Below, piece by piece: positions 15,934-26,068 of a stretch of DNA of 64,000 bases. A program made the position numbers and the translations under genes. The notes beneath the pieces are model-generated. The model was not told the DNA's origin and did no database searches. It worked only from the letters and a program-made list of their open reading frames with translations. Source of the stretch: Pseudanabaena sp. PCC 7367 (GTDB lineage: Bacteria > Cyanobacteriota > Cyanobacteriia > Pseudanabaenales > Pseudanabaenaceae); NCBI RefSeq assembly GCF_000317065.1, contig NC_019701.1:2323001-2387000 (forward strand), given 5' to 3'. How positions within the stretch are numbered: the first letter of the stretch is position 1; each line of letters starts with the position of its first letter.

Positions 15934-18852
15934 ATGGGCGATCGCACACTTTTATTAGTCGATGGGCATTCCCTGGCCTTTCGCTCCTACTATGCCTTTG
16001 CCTATCGCCAGGATGGCGGCCTGCGCACCTCCACTGGTATTCCCACCAGCATTTGCTATGGTTTCTTAAACTCGTTGCTGGAATTCCTCAAGCGCCAACA
16101 ACCCGACGCGGTGGCGATCGCCTTTGATCTGGCTGCGCCAACCTTTCGCCACAAAGCCGATGATACCTACAAGGCAGGGCGACCGGAAACCCCCGCAGAT
16201 TTCATTCCCGATCTCAAAAATTTACAACGACTGCTGGCGGCGATGAATATCTGCACCACCACCGCCGAGGGCTATGAAGCTGATGATGTAATCGGGACGC
16301 TCACTAAAAAGGCGATCGCCCAGGACTATGCGGTCAAGATTTTTAGCGGCGATCAGGACTTGTTTCAATTGATCGACGATGCTAAGCAGGTTTCGGTGAT
16401 GCATCTGGGACGAGGTGACAAAATGGGCGAATTCCACGCCGCTGAAGTGGTCGAAAAGCTGGGCATCACGCCGGAGCAAGTGGTTGACTATAAAGCTCTG
16501 TGTGGTGATAGCTCCGATAATATCCCTGGCGTAAAGGGCATTGGCAGTAAAACGGCGGCGAAGCTGTTGGCGGAATATGGCAGCCTGGAAAATGTGCTGG
16601 CGGCGATCCCCACCATGAAAGGGGCGGTCAAGAAAAAGTTGGAAGCAGGAGTCAAGGCGGCGCAGCATTCGCAATTTATGGCGCAAATTGAATGCAACAC
16701 ACCGATCGAGGTGGAACTGGAGCATTGCCAGTTGGTGGGTTTTAATGTCGATACGCTAATCCCATTGTTAGAGGAATTGGAGCTAAAACGATTCATCAGC
16801 ACGATCGATAAGATCCAGGTGAAGCTGGGCGGTGAGCCGATTGATCCAGATAGTAAAAGTAACAACAAACCCAAAAAGATAGCTACTAAGGTTAAAAATT
16901 CAGGGCAATCAGATCAGAGCGACGACGATCTCTGGTTTGATTTTGAAGAGCCCGATCCCGATGCTATGGATACAGCCCAATCGATCGAGGCGATCGCACT
17001 GGATGTCCAGATCATTGATACTGAGGCAAAACTAAATGAGCTAATCAATAAAATTAAAACCGCCACTCAACCGGTGGCCTGGGACACGGAAACTACTTCG
17101 CTCAACCCACGCCAGGCCGAAATAGTGGGGATCGGCTGCTGTTGGGGTGACACGATCGCGGATGTGGCCTATATTCCGCTCCGTCATCTGATCAGCGCCG
17201 AAAATACTGAAAATACTGATAATACCGATGCGGCTGAAAAAGATCCTGAGACCGCTAACAGCCAAAATCTTGATCCAGACATAGCGATCGCTGCCCTGCG
17301 GCCAATCCTGGAGAGTAATCAATATGCCAAAGTATTTCAAAATGCCAAATACGATCGGCTGGTATTTCGCAATGCGGGGATTATGGTGCAAGGGGTGGTG
17401 TTTGATACCATGATCGCTAGCTATGTGGTTGATCCAGAGGCCAGCCATAACCTCAGTGATATGTCGCGGCAATATTTGCAAATCAATCCGGTGGGCTATA
17501 AGGAACTGGTGGGGAAGCGCAAGTCGATCGCCGAGGTGGAGATCGCCGCAGTGGCGCAATATTGCGGTTGTGATGCCTATACCACTTATAAAATCAAACC
17601 AATTTTGCAGGCCAAACTAGAAGCCGAGCCAGATTTATTAAAGCTGTTTCAAGAGATTGAACTGCCCCTGGAACCAGTCCTGGCCGAAATGGAATGGACA
17701 GGCATCCGGATCGATAAAGACTATCTCGCCAATTTCTCGCAGGAGCTAGAAACCGACCTGGAGTCGATCGCCGCTAAATCATATGCTGCTGTGGGCAGGG
17801 AATTTAATCTTAATTCGCCTAAGCAACTGAGCGAGATTTTACTAGAGCGGCTGGGCGAAAAGTTCACCAAGAAATCACGCAAGAGCAAAACTGGCTATTC
17901 CACTGATATTAATGTTTTGCATAAGTTGCAGGGTGAAGACGAGCTGATCGACCTGATGATCGAGCATCGCAGTCTGGCTAAACTCAAGTCTACCTATGTG
18001 GATGCCTTGCCCGCGCTGGTGGATAGTCGTAGCGATCGGGTGCATACGGACTATAACCAAACCGTGGCGGCAACGGGGCGATTGAGTAGTTCTAATCCCA
18101 ATTTGCAAAATATTCCGATCCGCACTGCCTTTAGTCGGCGGATAAGGGCGGGTTTCTTGCCTGAACAAGATTGGCTACTGGTTTCGGCGGATTATTCCCA
18201 GATCGAATTGCGGATCCTGGCGCATCTGGCGCAAGAGCCAGAACTGGTCAAAGCCTATAACCAGGGCGATGATGTGCATACGCTTACGGCACAGCTATTG
18301 CTGGAAAAAGAAGAAATCAGCAGTGAAGAACGTCGCCTCGCCAAGATCATTAACTATGGCGTGATTTATGGCATGGGAGCCCGTAAGTTCAACCGTGAAA
18401 CTGGGGTTTCGGTCAAGGAAGCACAGCAGTTTATTGATGCCTTCTATCAGCGCTATGCCAAGATTTTTGAATATATGCAAACCGCAGAAACAGAAGCAGA
18501 AGCCAAGGGATATGTCACCACGGTGGCGGGGCGGCGGCGCTATTTCCGCGATCTCAAGCGGATGAATGGCTATCGCAAGGCGGCTTTGTTGCGATCGGCG
18601 GTGAACACGCCAATTCAGGGCACAAGTGCCGATATTATCAAAATTGCGATGGTCAGTTTGCATGAACTAATGCAGGCATACGAGGCGCGATTGCTGTTGC
18701 AGGTGCATGATGAACTGGTGTTTGAAGTGCCAGAAGCAGAGCTAGATGAATTGTTACCCCTGATTAAGTCCACGATGGAATCAGCCCTACCGCTGTCGGT
18801 GCCCCTGGTGGTGGATGTGCATGTGGGTAAAAACTGGATGGAGGCGAAGTAA
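15934..18852 (+). CDS. polA: DNA polymerase I
   Basis: The ~972-residue protein has all three PolI domains. The N-terminal 5'-3' exonuclease (about residues 1-300) shows LLLVDGHSLAFRSYYAF and GDSSDNIPGVKGIGSKTA. The 3'-5' exonuclease (about 370-570) has DTETTS near residue 384, NAKYD and YCGCDAYTT, so the metal-binding acidic residues are present and proofreading is probably active. The polymerase domain has SADYSQIELRILAHL, the O-helix INYGVIYGMG and the palm motif VHDELVFEVP. It fills gaps in repair and processes Okazaki fragments. An acidic low-complexity linker near residues 305-350 is lineage-specific. I chose the ATG at 15934 because GGAG lies nine bases upstream; a TTG two codons earlier is possible. 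Confidence 0.96.
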   Translation: MGDRTLLLVDGHSLAFRSYYAFAYRQDGGLRTSTGIPTSICYGFLNSLLEFLKRQQPDAVAIAFDLAAPTFRHKADDTYKAGRPETPADFIPDLKNLQRLLAAMNICTTTAEGYEADDVIGTLTKKAIAQDYAVKIFSGDQDLFQLIDDAKQVSVMHLGRGDKMGEFHAAEVVEKLGITPEQVVDYKALCGDSSDNIPGVKGIGSKTAAKLLAEYGSLENVLAAIPTMKGAVKKKLEAGVKAAQHSQFMAQIECNTPIEVELEHCQLVGFNVDTLIPLLEELELKRFISTIDKIQVKLGGEPIDPDSKSNNKPKKIATKVKNSGQSDQSDDDLWFDFEEPDPDAMDTAQSIEAIALDVQIIDTEAKLNELINKIKTATQPVAWDTETTSLNPRQAEIVGIGCCWGDTIADVAYIPLRHLISAENTENTDNTDAAEKDPETANSQNLDPDIAIAALRPILESNQYAKVFQNAKYDRLVFRNAGIMVQGVVFDTMIASYVVDPEASHNLSDMSRQYLQINPVGYKELVGKRKSIAEVEIAAVAQYCGCDAYTTYKIKPILQAKLEAEPDLLKLFQEIELPLEPVLAEMEWTGIRIDKDYLANFSQELETDLESIAAKSYAAVGREFNLNSPKQLSEILLERLGEKFTKKSRKSKTGYSTDINVLHKLQGEDELIDLMIEHRSLAKLKSTYVDALPALVDSRSDRVHTDYNQTVAATGRLSSSNPNLQNIPIRTAFSRRIRAGFLPEQDWLLVSADYSQIELRILAHLAQEPELVKAYNQGDDVHTLTAQLLLEKEEISSEERRLAKIINYGVIYGMGARKFNRETGVSVKEAQQFIDAFYQRYAKIFEYMQTAETEAEAKGYVTTVAGRRRYFRDLKRMNGYRKAALLRSAVNTPIQGTSADIIKIAMVSLHELMQAYEARLLLQVHDELVFEVPEAELDELLPLIKSTMESALPLSVPLVVDVHVGKNWMEAK

Positions 18853-19032
18853 TCTAATTAACCTCATCAAGCCAATTGGTTTGGCATAGGCGATCGCTAT
18901 TATTTGGGGCAATATCCCTAATGGTTAAGCACGAAAATTATGATGCTTGCTGCTCTGATCGAGTAATTACCATATCTGGATTACGATCCCTCATATTTAC
19001 ATTGGTCGAATACGACCGATCTTAATTATTTA

Positions 19033-20289
19033 CTAACTAAACACCCGACCCTGTTCTACCTGCAAAACCTGGGAATCCTGCAGCCATTGGGCATCAAACG
19101 AGCCCAGGTGGGTAGTGGTAATAATAGTTTGCACCCGATCGGCGATCGCATTGAGCAGGCGATCCTGGCGGGTCAGGTCTAGTTCTGCCAAGACATCATC
19201 CAGTAATAACAACGGTGGCTCACCAATGATCGTCTCGATCAATTCCAACTCCGCCAATTTCAACGCCAATACCAGCGTGCGTTGTTGCCCCTGGGAGCCA
19301 TATTCCCTGGCCGGGGTTTGATTGATTAATAAATTCACTTCATCGCGGTGCGGCCCCACCAACGATCGCCCCTGTTGCAACTCCGCGATCGCCTTATGTT
19401 TTATTTGCGCCAGCAGAGCAGTTTGAATTGCTTCGGCGGCATTTTCCTGATTAAAGTCAACGGCTTGATCCAGCTTGGGGGCATAAACTAGCTCCAACAC
19501 CTCGCTACCACCACTGATGCTGTGGTGCCATTTTTTGGCGATCGGTGCCAGCCGTTCAATCAACCGCGATCGCCGCCGCGCTAATCTACTACCTGCGATC
19601 GCCAATTGGGCATCCCACAGTGCCATCTGTTGTGGATCTGCTTTAGGTTGAGTAGCAGGGCGATCATTTTGATCAAATTTATCAAATTTATCAACGCGAT
19701 CTGGCTCAGCGACGCTATATTTTGGCGATTGCCATTGCTCAGCATGTTTTTGCTGATTCTGTTGGTGTTGTTGGTTTCTCTGGCGCATGGACTTGAGCAA
19801 AGCATTACGCTGCTTGAGCACCTGGTTATATTGCTGCAAGATGCTGGCATAGATTGGTTCCAGTTGCACCAACACACTATCGAGCCAATTACGCCGATTT
19901 TCGGGGCCACCCCTCACCAGGTCTAGATCCAGGCTGGAAAAAGCTACCGCATTGAGTTGACCCAGAAACTCAACCTGCCGCCCTACCCTCACCCCATTCA
20001 CCGATAGACTTCGCCGCCCAGAGCTACGCAATTTTAGGTCTAGTTCAATCGGCGCAAAGACCCGATCGCAACTGGCATTGATCTCAGCGATCGCGGCATT
20101 ATTTTGCACCAGATCCCGATCGCGGCTCACCCGATAGGACTTGAGCGTGGCCAGTAATTGCACTGATTCAAGCAAATTAGATTTGCCCTGGGCGTTATTG
20201 CCCACAATAATGGTCTTTGGCGTGGCAAACTCAACGATCTGTTGATCATAATTGCGGAAATGTCTGAGCTGAAGGCGATTGAGATACAT
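19033..20289 (-). CDS. recF: DNA replication and repair protein RecF
   Basis: The protein has the N-terminal RecF start (LNRLQLRHFRNYDQQ), the Walker A GNNAQGKSNLLES, the signature-like region ending YGSQGQQRTLVLALKLAE, and the Walker B LLLLDDVLAELD. RecF loads RecA at gaps with RecOR. At 418 residues it is longer than the usual ~370. The extra length is a glutamine-, lysine- and aspartate-rich insert at about residues 165-220 (for example QQHQQNQQKHAEQW and DKFDKFDQNDR), which sits in the lid/arm region. The insert includes short nucleotide tandems near 19672-19689. It converges with polA across a 180-base gap. Confidence 0.93.
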   Translation of the reverse strand: MYLNRLQLRHFRNYDQQIVEFATPKTIIVGNNAQGKSNLLESVQLLATLKSYRVSRDRDLVQNNAAIAEINASCDRVFAPIELDLKLRSSGRRSLSVNGVRVGRQVEFLGQLNAVAFSSLDLDLVRGGPENRRNWLDSVLVQLEPIYASILQQYNQVLKQRNALLKSMRQRNQQHQQNQQKHAEQWQSPKYSVAEPDRVDKFDKFDQNDRPATQPKADPQQMALWDAQLAIAGSRLARRRSRLIERLAPIAKKWHHSISGGSEVLELVYAPKLDQAVDFNQENAAEAIQTALLAQIKHKAIAELQQGRSLVGPHRDEVNLLINQTPAREYGSQGQQRTLVLALKLAELELIETIIGEPPLLLLDDVLAELDLTRQDRLLNAIADRVQTIITTTHLGSFDAQWLQDSQVLQVEQGRVFS

Positions 20290-20474
20290 TGAAATAATTG
20301 CCGCAAATTGAAGCGTCTTAAATTATGCGCAAGTAGCATCATACCCAATATTGAAGTTAAGGCTTTGGGTTTGCTTAACGTTTTAGCGATCGATCGCAAG
20401 CTCATCCTATTTAGGCGTTACATAATCGAACCCTTGCAAAAGCCTAATCTTGCAACTATTGCAACCAGAGGATA

Positions 20475-20930
20475 ATGACCAATTTTACCTATTCCAGCAT
20501 CATTAGTGCCCCCGTTGAGACTGTATGGAATTTCCATGAGCGCCCCGATATTTTAGAACTGCTCAATCCACCCTGGCAATCGATCAAGGTGGTGCGACGT
20601 GAGGGTGGTTTAGAAGTAGGTGCAACTTCTGAGTTTAAAATTTTTGTGGGGATTATTCCAATTAAGTGGATCGCTAAGCATGTGGAGTATGAAAAATTTC
20701 GGTTGTTTGCCGATCAGCAAATTGAAGGGCCGTTTCAAAAATGGTTCCATCGCCATGAATTCGAGCCGATCGATGCAAACACCATGAAGCTGACCGATCG
20801 GGTGGAGTTTGTGTTGGCGGAAGGTTGGCTGATCGAGCAAATTAGTGGCAGTTGGGTATCAGGCCAACTCCAGGATTTGTTTACCTATCGCCACATGGTG
20901 ATCAAACGTGAGTGCGAAAAGCAGGGCTAA
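20475..20930 (+). CDS. SRPBCC (START-like) family protein
   Basis: This 151-residue protein has the Bet v1/polyketide-cyclase-like pattern: an N-terminal strand FTYSSIISAPVETVWNFHERPD, then LNPPW, a middle strand pair, and a C-terminal amphipathic helix (FTYRHMVIKREC). Proteins of this fold bind hydrophobic ligands in a deep cavity. The presence of EVGATSEFKI and WIAKHVEYEKFRLFAD fits the cyclase/dehydrase-like subgroup common in cyanobacteria. The ligand is unknown. GAGG lies six bases before the ATG. It is monocistronic, divergent from recF. Confidence 0.78.
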   Translation: MTNFTYSSIISAPVETVWNFHERPDILELLNPPWQSIKVVRREGGLEVGATSEFKIFVGIIPIKWIAKHVEYEKFRLFADQQIEGPFQKWFHRHEFEPIDANTMKLTDRVEFVLAEGWLIEQISGSWVSGQLQDLFTYRHMVIKRECEKQG

Positions 20931-21202
20931 TCTTTCTGCTGGAATTATTTACTGATTATTTACCTGTGTTCTTGCGAGTTGCTACCTGATCCATAAAATA
21001 TAGAATATCCATGAGCCGCGATCGCCACCCAATCGCCACCCAGCAGATTTTTTTTCAACCCAGAAGTTTTGTTTAGGTAGCTTATAAGTTAAGCTAGATC
21101 GGTTTGCAATCCATGCATAAGTGCTAGAATATTAGCCCGCAAGAATTTTTGTTTGTAAACCTCTGTAGTTTAGTTGTTCTATAGTCTCGCTACTTCAATA
21201 TC

Positions 21203-21460
21203 ATGCCTAAAGCTGACATCCACCCCCAGTGGTACCCTGAAGCCAAAGTAATTTGCAACGGCGAAGTTGTCGCCACGGTTGGCTCCACTCAACCCGAATT
21301 GCAAGTAGACGTATGGTCAGGCAATCATCCTTTCTATACTGGTACCCAAAAAATCATTGATACGGAAGGTCGTGTTGAACGCTTCTTGCGTAAATATGGC
21401 ATGTCTGGTGGCCCAGAAATTCAAGGCAAGGAAAGCGCCAAAAAAGACGACGAAAAGTAG
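21203..21460 (+). CDS. rpmE: 50S ribosomal protein L31
   Basis: This 85-residue protein is a bacterial L31. Visible family features are the start PKADIHPQWYPEAKV, the central WSGNHPFYTGTQK and RVERFLRKYG. Only one cysteine is present (ICNGE), so this is the zinc-free form lacking the CxxC pair. A lysine- and glutamate-rich tail ends the protein. It binds the central protuberance of the large subunit. prfA follows within 120 bases, a common arrangement in cyanobacteria. Confidence 0.95.
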   Translation: MPKADIHPQWYPEAKVICNGEVVATVGSTQPELQVDVWSGNHPFYTGTQKIIDTEGRVERFLRKYGMSGGPEIQGKESAKKDDEK

Positions 21461-21574
21461 CTAGGTACAGTGTGATTTAGCATTTAAGTATTATTGACAT
21501 TACTGTGCTTGATATTACTTAAGTGGCTTGCCCATAATTACGATCGCCTCAACTGCTACCCATACTTAATTCCT

Positions 21575-22690
21575 ATGCCTGCTCCATACCTGCTTCATAA
21601 GCTAGAGTCCGTTGAGCAAACCTTTAGTGAACTCACTCGCCGCATGGCCGATCCGGATGTGGCAACCGATCCCTATGAGTTTCAAAGGATCGCTAAGCAT
21701 CGGTCTTCCTTGGAAGAAACCGTTAATACTTACGAAACCTGGCAGAAGATGGATGCTGATCTCAAATCAGCCAAAGAATTGCTCAAGGAGTCAGATGATC
21801 CGGAAATGAGCGAACTGGCCAAGCTGGAAATTGAGGAATTGAGCGGACAACTGGAAGAACTAGAAGAAAAGCTCAAGGTCTTGCTACTACCCCAAGATCC
21901 CAACGATGAAAAGAACATCATGTTGGAAATTCGGGCTGGCACTGGTGGCGACGAGGCTAGTATCTGGGCGGGCGATCTACTCCGGTTCTATAGTCGCTAT
22001 GCTGAAACCCAGGGTTGGCGAGTAAAACTAGTGAGTGAATCACTGGCGGATATGGGTGGCTATAAGGAAGTGATCCTGGAAATCCAGGGCGATCGGGTCT
22101 ATAGCAAACTCAAGTTTGAATCGGGTGTGCATCGGGTACAGCGAGTGCCAGTCACGGAAACTTCTGGGCGGGTGCATACTTCTACGGCCACAGTGGCGGT
22201 GATGCCAGAGGTGGAAGATGTGGAAGTACATATCGATCCTAAGGATATTGAAATTTCCACGGCGCGATCGGGCGGTGCTGGTGGTCAGAACGTCAACAAG
22301 GTAGAAACCGCCGCTGACCTGCTCCACAAACCAACCGGAATTAGAATTTTTTGTACCGAAGAGCGATCGCAACTGCAAAACAAAGAACGGGCAATGCAAA
22401 TTCTGCGGGCCAAGCTCTATGAAATGCAACTGCGTGAACAGCAAGAAGCAGTTACCTCAATGCGGCGATCGCAGGTGGGGACGGGGGCGCGATCGGAAAA
22501 AATTCGCACCTATAATTATAAAGATAATCGAGTTACCGATCACCGTCTGGGGTTAAACTTCAACCTACCCCAGGTATTGGATGGCGACATTGAAGAATTG
22601 ATCCAGAGCTGCATTTCCAAAGACCAACGTGAGCGATTGAAAGAATTGGCTGAGTCGAACGGCGAAGTAGAAGAAGCTCTGTCAGTTTGA
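21575..22690 (+). CDS. prfA: Peptide chain release factor 1
   Basis: The protein is a class I release factor. The PxT anticodon-like motif ([13 protein letters not shown]) identifies it as RF1, which reads UAA and UAG, and the GGQ motif ([14 protein letters not shown]) catalyses peptidyl-tRNA hydrolysis. The N-terminal helical domain begins [14 protein letters not shown]. The open frame extends upstream to 21494, but residues before the ATG at 21575 do not fit the family, so I chose 21575, which gives 371 residues, near the usual ~360. It follows rpmE on the same strand. Confidence 0.95.
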   Translation: MPAPYLLHKLESVEQTFSELTRRMADPDVATDPYEFQRIAKHRSSLEETVNTYETWQKMDADLKSAKELLKESDDPEMSELAKLEIEELSGQLEELEEKLKVLLLPQDPNDEKNIMLEIRAGTGGDEASIWAGDLLRFYSRYAETQGWRVKLVSESLADMGGYKEVILEIQGDRVYSKLKFESGVHRVQRVPVTETSGRVHTSTATVAVMPEVEDVEVHIDPKDIEISTARSGGAGGQNVNKVETAADLLHKPTGIRIFCTEERSQLQNKERAMQILRAKLYEMQLREQQEAVTSMRRSQVGTGARSEKIRTYNYKDNRVTDHRLGLNFNLPQVLDGDIEELIQSCISKDQRERLKELAESNGEVEEALSV

Positions 22691-22937
22691 TGCGGGTTTG
22701 ATTGATGCGGGTTTGATTCAGCTAAAATTAACCAGCGCCGCTACGATAGATTTTTTTTAGCGATCGTTTGTAAAGCTTAAAGCCTCAAGCCAATCTCCTG
22801 AAGAATTCTATGTCATCATAGAGCCATTATCTAGAGATATCGAGGATCTTAAATTAACTAGAACTAACCAGCCCAGTGAGGTAGCAATATTTTGGCGATC
22901 GCGCTAATATCCTGGGAATGAAAAGAGCGCTCAATGT

Positions 22938-24269
22938 ATGTACTATCCCACCACCAGCGAACAAAAGTCAGCAAGACAAGAAAAAGTAATCAAAACTCTC
23001 AAACGTCTGATTTGGGCTTATTTTTGGTTACTAATTTTTGAAGGTGCATTGCGCAAGTGGATTGTGCCTCCCCTATCTACGCCATTATTAATTGTGCGTG
23101 ATCCGATTGTGCTGATTGCCTACTTTCAGGCGCTAGAACATGATCTATTCCCCAAAGATAGATTTACCAAATCGATCATCGCTATGGCCTTTCTATTTCT
23201 GTTTGTGCATTTGGGGGTGCTGATTATGGAGGGGAATAATCTGCTAAATGTGATCATATTTGGGATGCGCACCAATTTTTTGCATCTGCCCTTCATTTTT
23301 CTGATTGCTAAAATATTTGATCTTGAGGATGTAAAAAAGGTCGGCAAATGGGTTTTAATCCTATCGCTGCCGATGGCGCTACTCATGGTGCTGCAATTCA
23401 ACGTATCACCCGAACATTTCTTAAACCGGGGTGCAGGTGGTGATGGGGTTGGTCAAATTACTGCCAACTTTGGTAAAATTCGCCCCCCTGCTTTATTCTC
23501 TTTCTCTAATGGGGTGACTTTTTTCTATGCGCTAGCTACTGCCTTCTTTTTGTTTGGTTTGGTAACCGTCAATGCCTATCCCAATTCTTTAATGGTCTGT
23601 AGCGGGATTGGTATTTTGACTGGAGCGATGGTATCGGTCAATCGCGGCTTGGTTCTATCGATCGCTCTGGTAGTAATTGGCTGGCTTTATGGTATCTGGC
23701 GGCAAGGAAAACTGTTTGGGGCTACGACTAGGTTGATTGGTTTTGCTGGCTTTCTGGCTATGGTGCTTAGCCTCACGGATTTCTTCCGCAAAGGGCTTGA
23801 GGTAACTACCTATCGATTTGAGCAAGGTGGCACAGGCAGAACCATTATTCAGCGGATTTTTGATCGGGTAATCAGCACCATGACTTCTCCATTCCAGGAT
23901 TTGGATAATGTGCCTCTATTTGGCTATGGCATTGGCATTGGCACTAATGCGGGCTCCAAATTGATCTTTGGGCGGGTCTATTTTTTGGTTTCCGAAGCTG
24001 AATGGGGCAGGATTATTTATGAAAGTGGTCCGATCCTGGGTAGTTCTTTCTTGTTGTGGCGCTGTCTTCTGGTTATCTGGCTGGGATTATTTTCGCTCCG
24101 CCAACTGGCAAAAGACAATATTTTACCAACGCTGATCTTCAGTGCCACTGCCTACAATCTACTTTTGGGGCAATTTGGGCAGCCAACCGCACAGGGGTTT
24201 GCGGCGCTTAGTGCTGGCTTAACCTTGGCAGCTTGCAGGTTACCAGGGGAGAAGCTTTCCTGGCTGTGA
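22938..24269 (+). CDS. O-antigen polymerase/ligase-like polytopic membrane protein
   Basis: This 443-residue protein has about ten or more hydrophobic helices. After a basic N-terminus it shows LIWAYFWLLIFEGALRKWIVPPLSTPL, typical of cyanobacterial Wzy/ligase-like proteins. A large hydrophilic loop (about residues 290-350) contains the arginine TTYRFEQGGTGRTI and GYGIGIGTNAG, as expected for the periplasmic loop of the Wzy/WaaL clan. It probably polymerises or transfers lipid-linked oligosaccharide repeats. Context supports this: the next three genes on the strand are two glycosyltransferases and an acyltransferase. Family assignment is by topology and loop pattern, so polymerase versus ligase is not resolved. 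Confidence 0.72.
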   Translation: MYYPTTSEQKSARQEKVIKTLKRLIWAYFWLLIFEGALRKWIVPPLSTPLLIVRDPIVLIAYFQALEHDLFPKDRFTKSIIAMAFLFLFVHLGVLIMEGNNLLNVIIFGMRTNFLHLPFIFLIAKIFDLEDVKKVGKWVLILSLPMALLMVLQFNVSPEHFLNRGAGGDGVGQITANFGKIRPPALFSFSNGVTFFYALATAFFLFGLVTVNAYPNSLMVCSGIGILTGAMVSVNRGLVLSIALVVIGWLYGIWRQGKLFGATTRLIGFAGFLAMVLSLTDFFRKGLEVTTYRFEQGGTGRTIIQRIFDRVISTMTSPFQDLDNVPLFGYGIGIGTNAGSKLIFGRVYFLVSEAEWGRIIYESGPILGSSFLLWRCLLVIWLGLFSLRQLAKDNILPTLIFSATAYNLLLGQFGQPTAQGFAALSAGLTLAACRLPGEKLSWL

Positions 24270-24695
24270 GATCTGAGCTGATTATATGCATAATTCAATT
24301 TATCAATGCAATGTGCTGATCAATAGTTGCAGGGCTGGTAGATCGCAATGGCTTAATCTCAAAATCATTATCTTCAGTTTGATCAAACAAATCGCTGCTG
24401 AAGTAATAGGGCTGCCAGGCGATCGCCAATAAGGACAAATCGGGGCGATCAAGATTCAGTTGAACTTATGTTTAATAACAGGTCTAATAACAGGTTAATC
24501 ACAACTATCTAGCGCAATTTCCAGAGACCTGTTTAGTAAGAATTAAGAATATTGATCATCTATGTGCAAATATTGCTGCTTCATATCAAGATTACACAAT
24601 ACCTCGCTCAAATAATCGCTAGGCAGAGAGCACAAGAGCAGAACTGGATTAAGGTATTGCTGAATAGATGGTAAGTAGATGGTAAAAAATCAACT
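24270..24695. other. Spacer within the polysaccharide block
   Basis: A 426-base gap. A 48-codon forward frame starts at ATG 24286 but has no Shine-Dalgarno and no recognisable sequence. Near 24473-24500 there is a short direct repeat (TAATAACAGGT twice). Probably promoter territory for the downstream glycosyltransferase. Confidence 0.4.
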
Positions 24696-25946
24696 ATGAA
24701 AATCTTGCTGATAGGCAACTACTTAATCGATCGCCAGGAAAGTATGCAGCGGTTTACAAATATGCTGGCAGCGGGGTTGGTCAATCTGGGGCATGAGGTC
24801 AGGGTGATTCGGCCAGAACCATTTTGGATTAAGCTTGCATCTAACTTTGCTGGTGGACTGGCTAAGTGGTTCGGTTATGTAGATAAGTTTTTGGCCTTTC
24901 CGATCGCCCTCAAACAAGCGATCGCCTGGGCAGAGGTGGTGCATATCTGCGATCACTCCAATGCTTTTTATACTAAATATTTACAGCATGTTCCCCATCT
25001 AGTCACCTGCCATGATCTTGCGGCGGTGCGTGGGGCAATGGGCGAAGATACTGATTGTCCTGTTTCCACTACGGGCAAAATTTTGCAAAGCTGGATTCTG
25101 AATGGTCTTAAACAAGCCCAACTGGTTGTGTGTGATTCCAGCCATACCAAAAAAGACCTGGAGCGCCTGGCGGGTGGGCAGATGGCGCAGCGCAGCAAAT
25201 TATTATTACTGGGTTTAAATCATACCTATGGACAAATTTCAGCGGCGGCGATCGCGCAACGCCTGCAAGCATTCCCGCAGTTAGATCTGTCTCAACCATA
25301 CTTGCTGAATGTCGGTTCTAGTTTGCGGCGCAAAAACAGAGAAGGAGTTTTACAAACTTTTAAGCTAGTTTGCACAAAATTAGCTGCTCAAGCTCCCGAT
25401 TCAGATTATTTAAATTATGCAGATGATGCTAATGCTCCAGAGATTCTAGGTAGTTTAGATCAGCCAGATAATTCGATCGCGCCAATTACTAATCCTAATC
25501 CCCAGCAGATGCAATTAGTATTTGCCGGCTCACCCCTTACCGCCGAACAGGAACAATTAGCCCAGGAATTAAACCTAAGCGATCGGATTGTGCAAATTAT
25601 CAAACCCGATAATAATCAGCTCGAAGCGCTCTATAATCAAGCTTTTGCGCTGTTATTTCCATCTAAGTTTGAAGGATTTGGCTGGCCAGTGATCGAAGCC
25701 CAAGCCTGCGGTTGCCCCGTGCTCTGTAGCGATCGCACCTCCTTACCAGAGGTAGCCGGATCTGGCGCGATCCTGCGAGATGCCGATGATGCAGCAGGGT
25801 TTGCCGATGCCGTATTAGAAATATTCAATCATGCCCAAAAACGCCAAAATTTAGTTAGTCTAGGGTTTGCCAATATAAAACGCTTTGAGCCAGCGATCAT
25901 GATTCAGAAATATGCGGATATTTATGCTGAGCTATTGCATCATTGA
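24696..25946 (+). CDS. Glycosyltransferase family 4 (GT-B fold)
   Basis: The protein begins with MKILLIGNYLIDRQESMQRF and shows the GT4 C-terminal donor site: LLNVGSSLRRKNREGVL, then LVFAGSPL, LYNQAFALLFPSKFEGFG and PVIEAQACGCPVLCSD, with the expected E-x7-E type arrangement (E in FEGFG and in IEAQA). It transfers a sugar from a nucleotide donor during surface polysaccharide synthesis, probably at the cytoplasmic membrane face. An unusual asparagine- and aspartate-rich insert sits at about residues 230-272, between the two Rossmann-like domains. Acceptor and donor are not readable. Neighbours are the polymerase-like gene and the acyltransferase. Confidence 0.85.
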   Translation: MKILLIGNYLIDRQESMQRFTNMLAAGLVNLGHEVRVIRPEPFWIKLASNFAGGLAKWFGYVDKFLAFPIALKQAIAWAEVVHICDHSNAFYTKYLQHVPHLVTCHDLAAVRGAMGEDTDCPVSTTGKILQSWILNGLKQAQLVVCDSSHTKKDLERLAGGQMAQRSKLLLLGLNHTYGQISAAAIAQRLQAFPQLDLSQPYLLNVGSSLRRKNREGVLQTFKLVCTKLAAQAPDSDYLNYADDANAPEILGSLDQPDNSIAPITNPNPQQMQLVFAGSPLTAEQEQLAQELNLSDRIVQIIKPDNNQLEALYNQAFALLFPSKFEGFGWPVIEAQACGCPVLCSDRTSLPEVAGSGAILRDADDAAGFADAVLEIFNHAQKRQNLVSLGFANIKRFEPAIMIQKYADIYAELLHH

Positions 25947-26068
25947 TTTGTTGAATTCTAGAATCATCGCATTTTCTTGATTTTAAGGGCGATCGCGCTA
26001 CGATCGTCAGGTAAACCAACCCGATTCCGCCACCCATTAATCCCTCTCATCCAACAGGAGTGAACCAT

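Noticed and set aside
17041-17559. Minus-strand ORFs opposite polA (for example 172 codons)
   Set aside because: polA is unambiguous in the plus frame with all catalytic motifs. The reverse frames have no domain pattern.
18853-19032. GCCAA/TTGGC inverted repeat between polA and recF as a shared terminator
   Set aside because: The stem is only five bases and no T-run follows on either strand.
24286-24432. 48-codon forward ORF in the polysaccharide spacer
   Set aside because: No ribosome-binding site, no recognisable fold and ordinary length for chance frames in AT-rich DNA.
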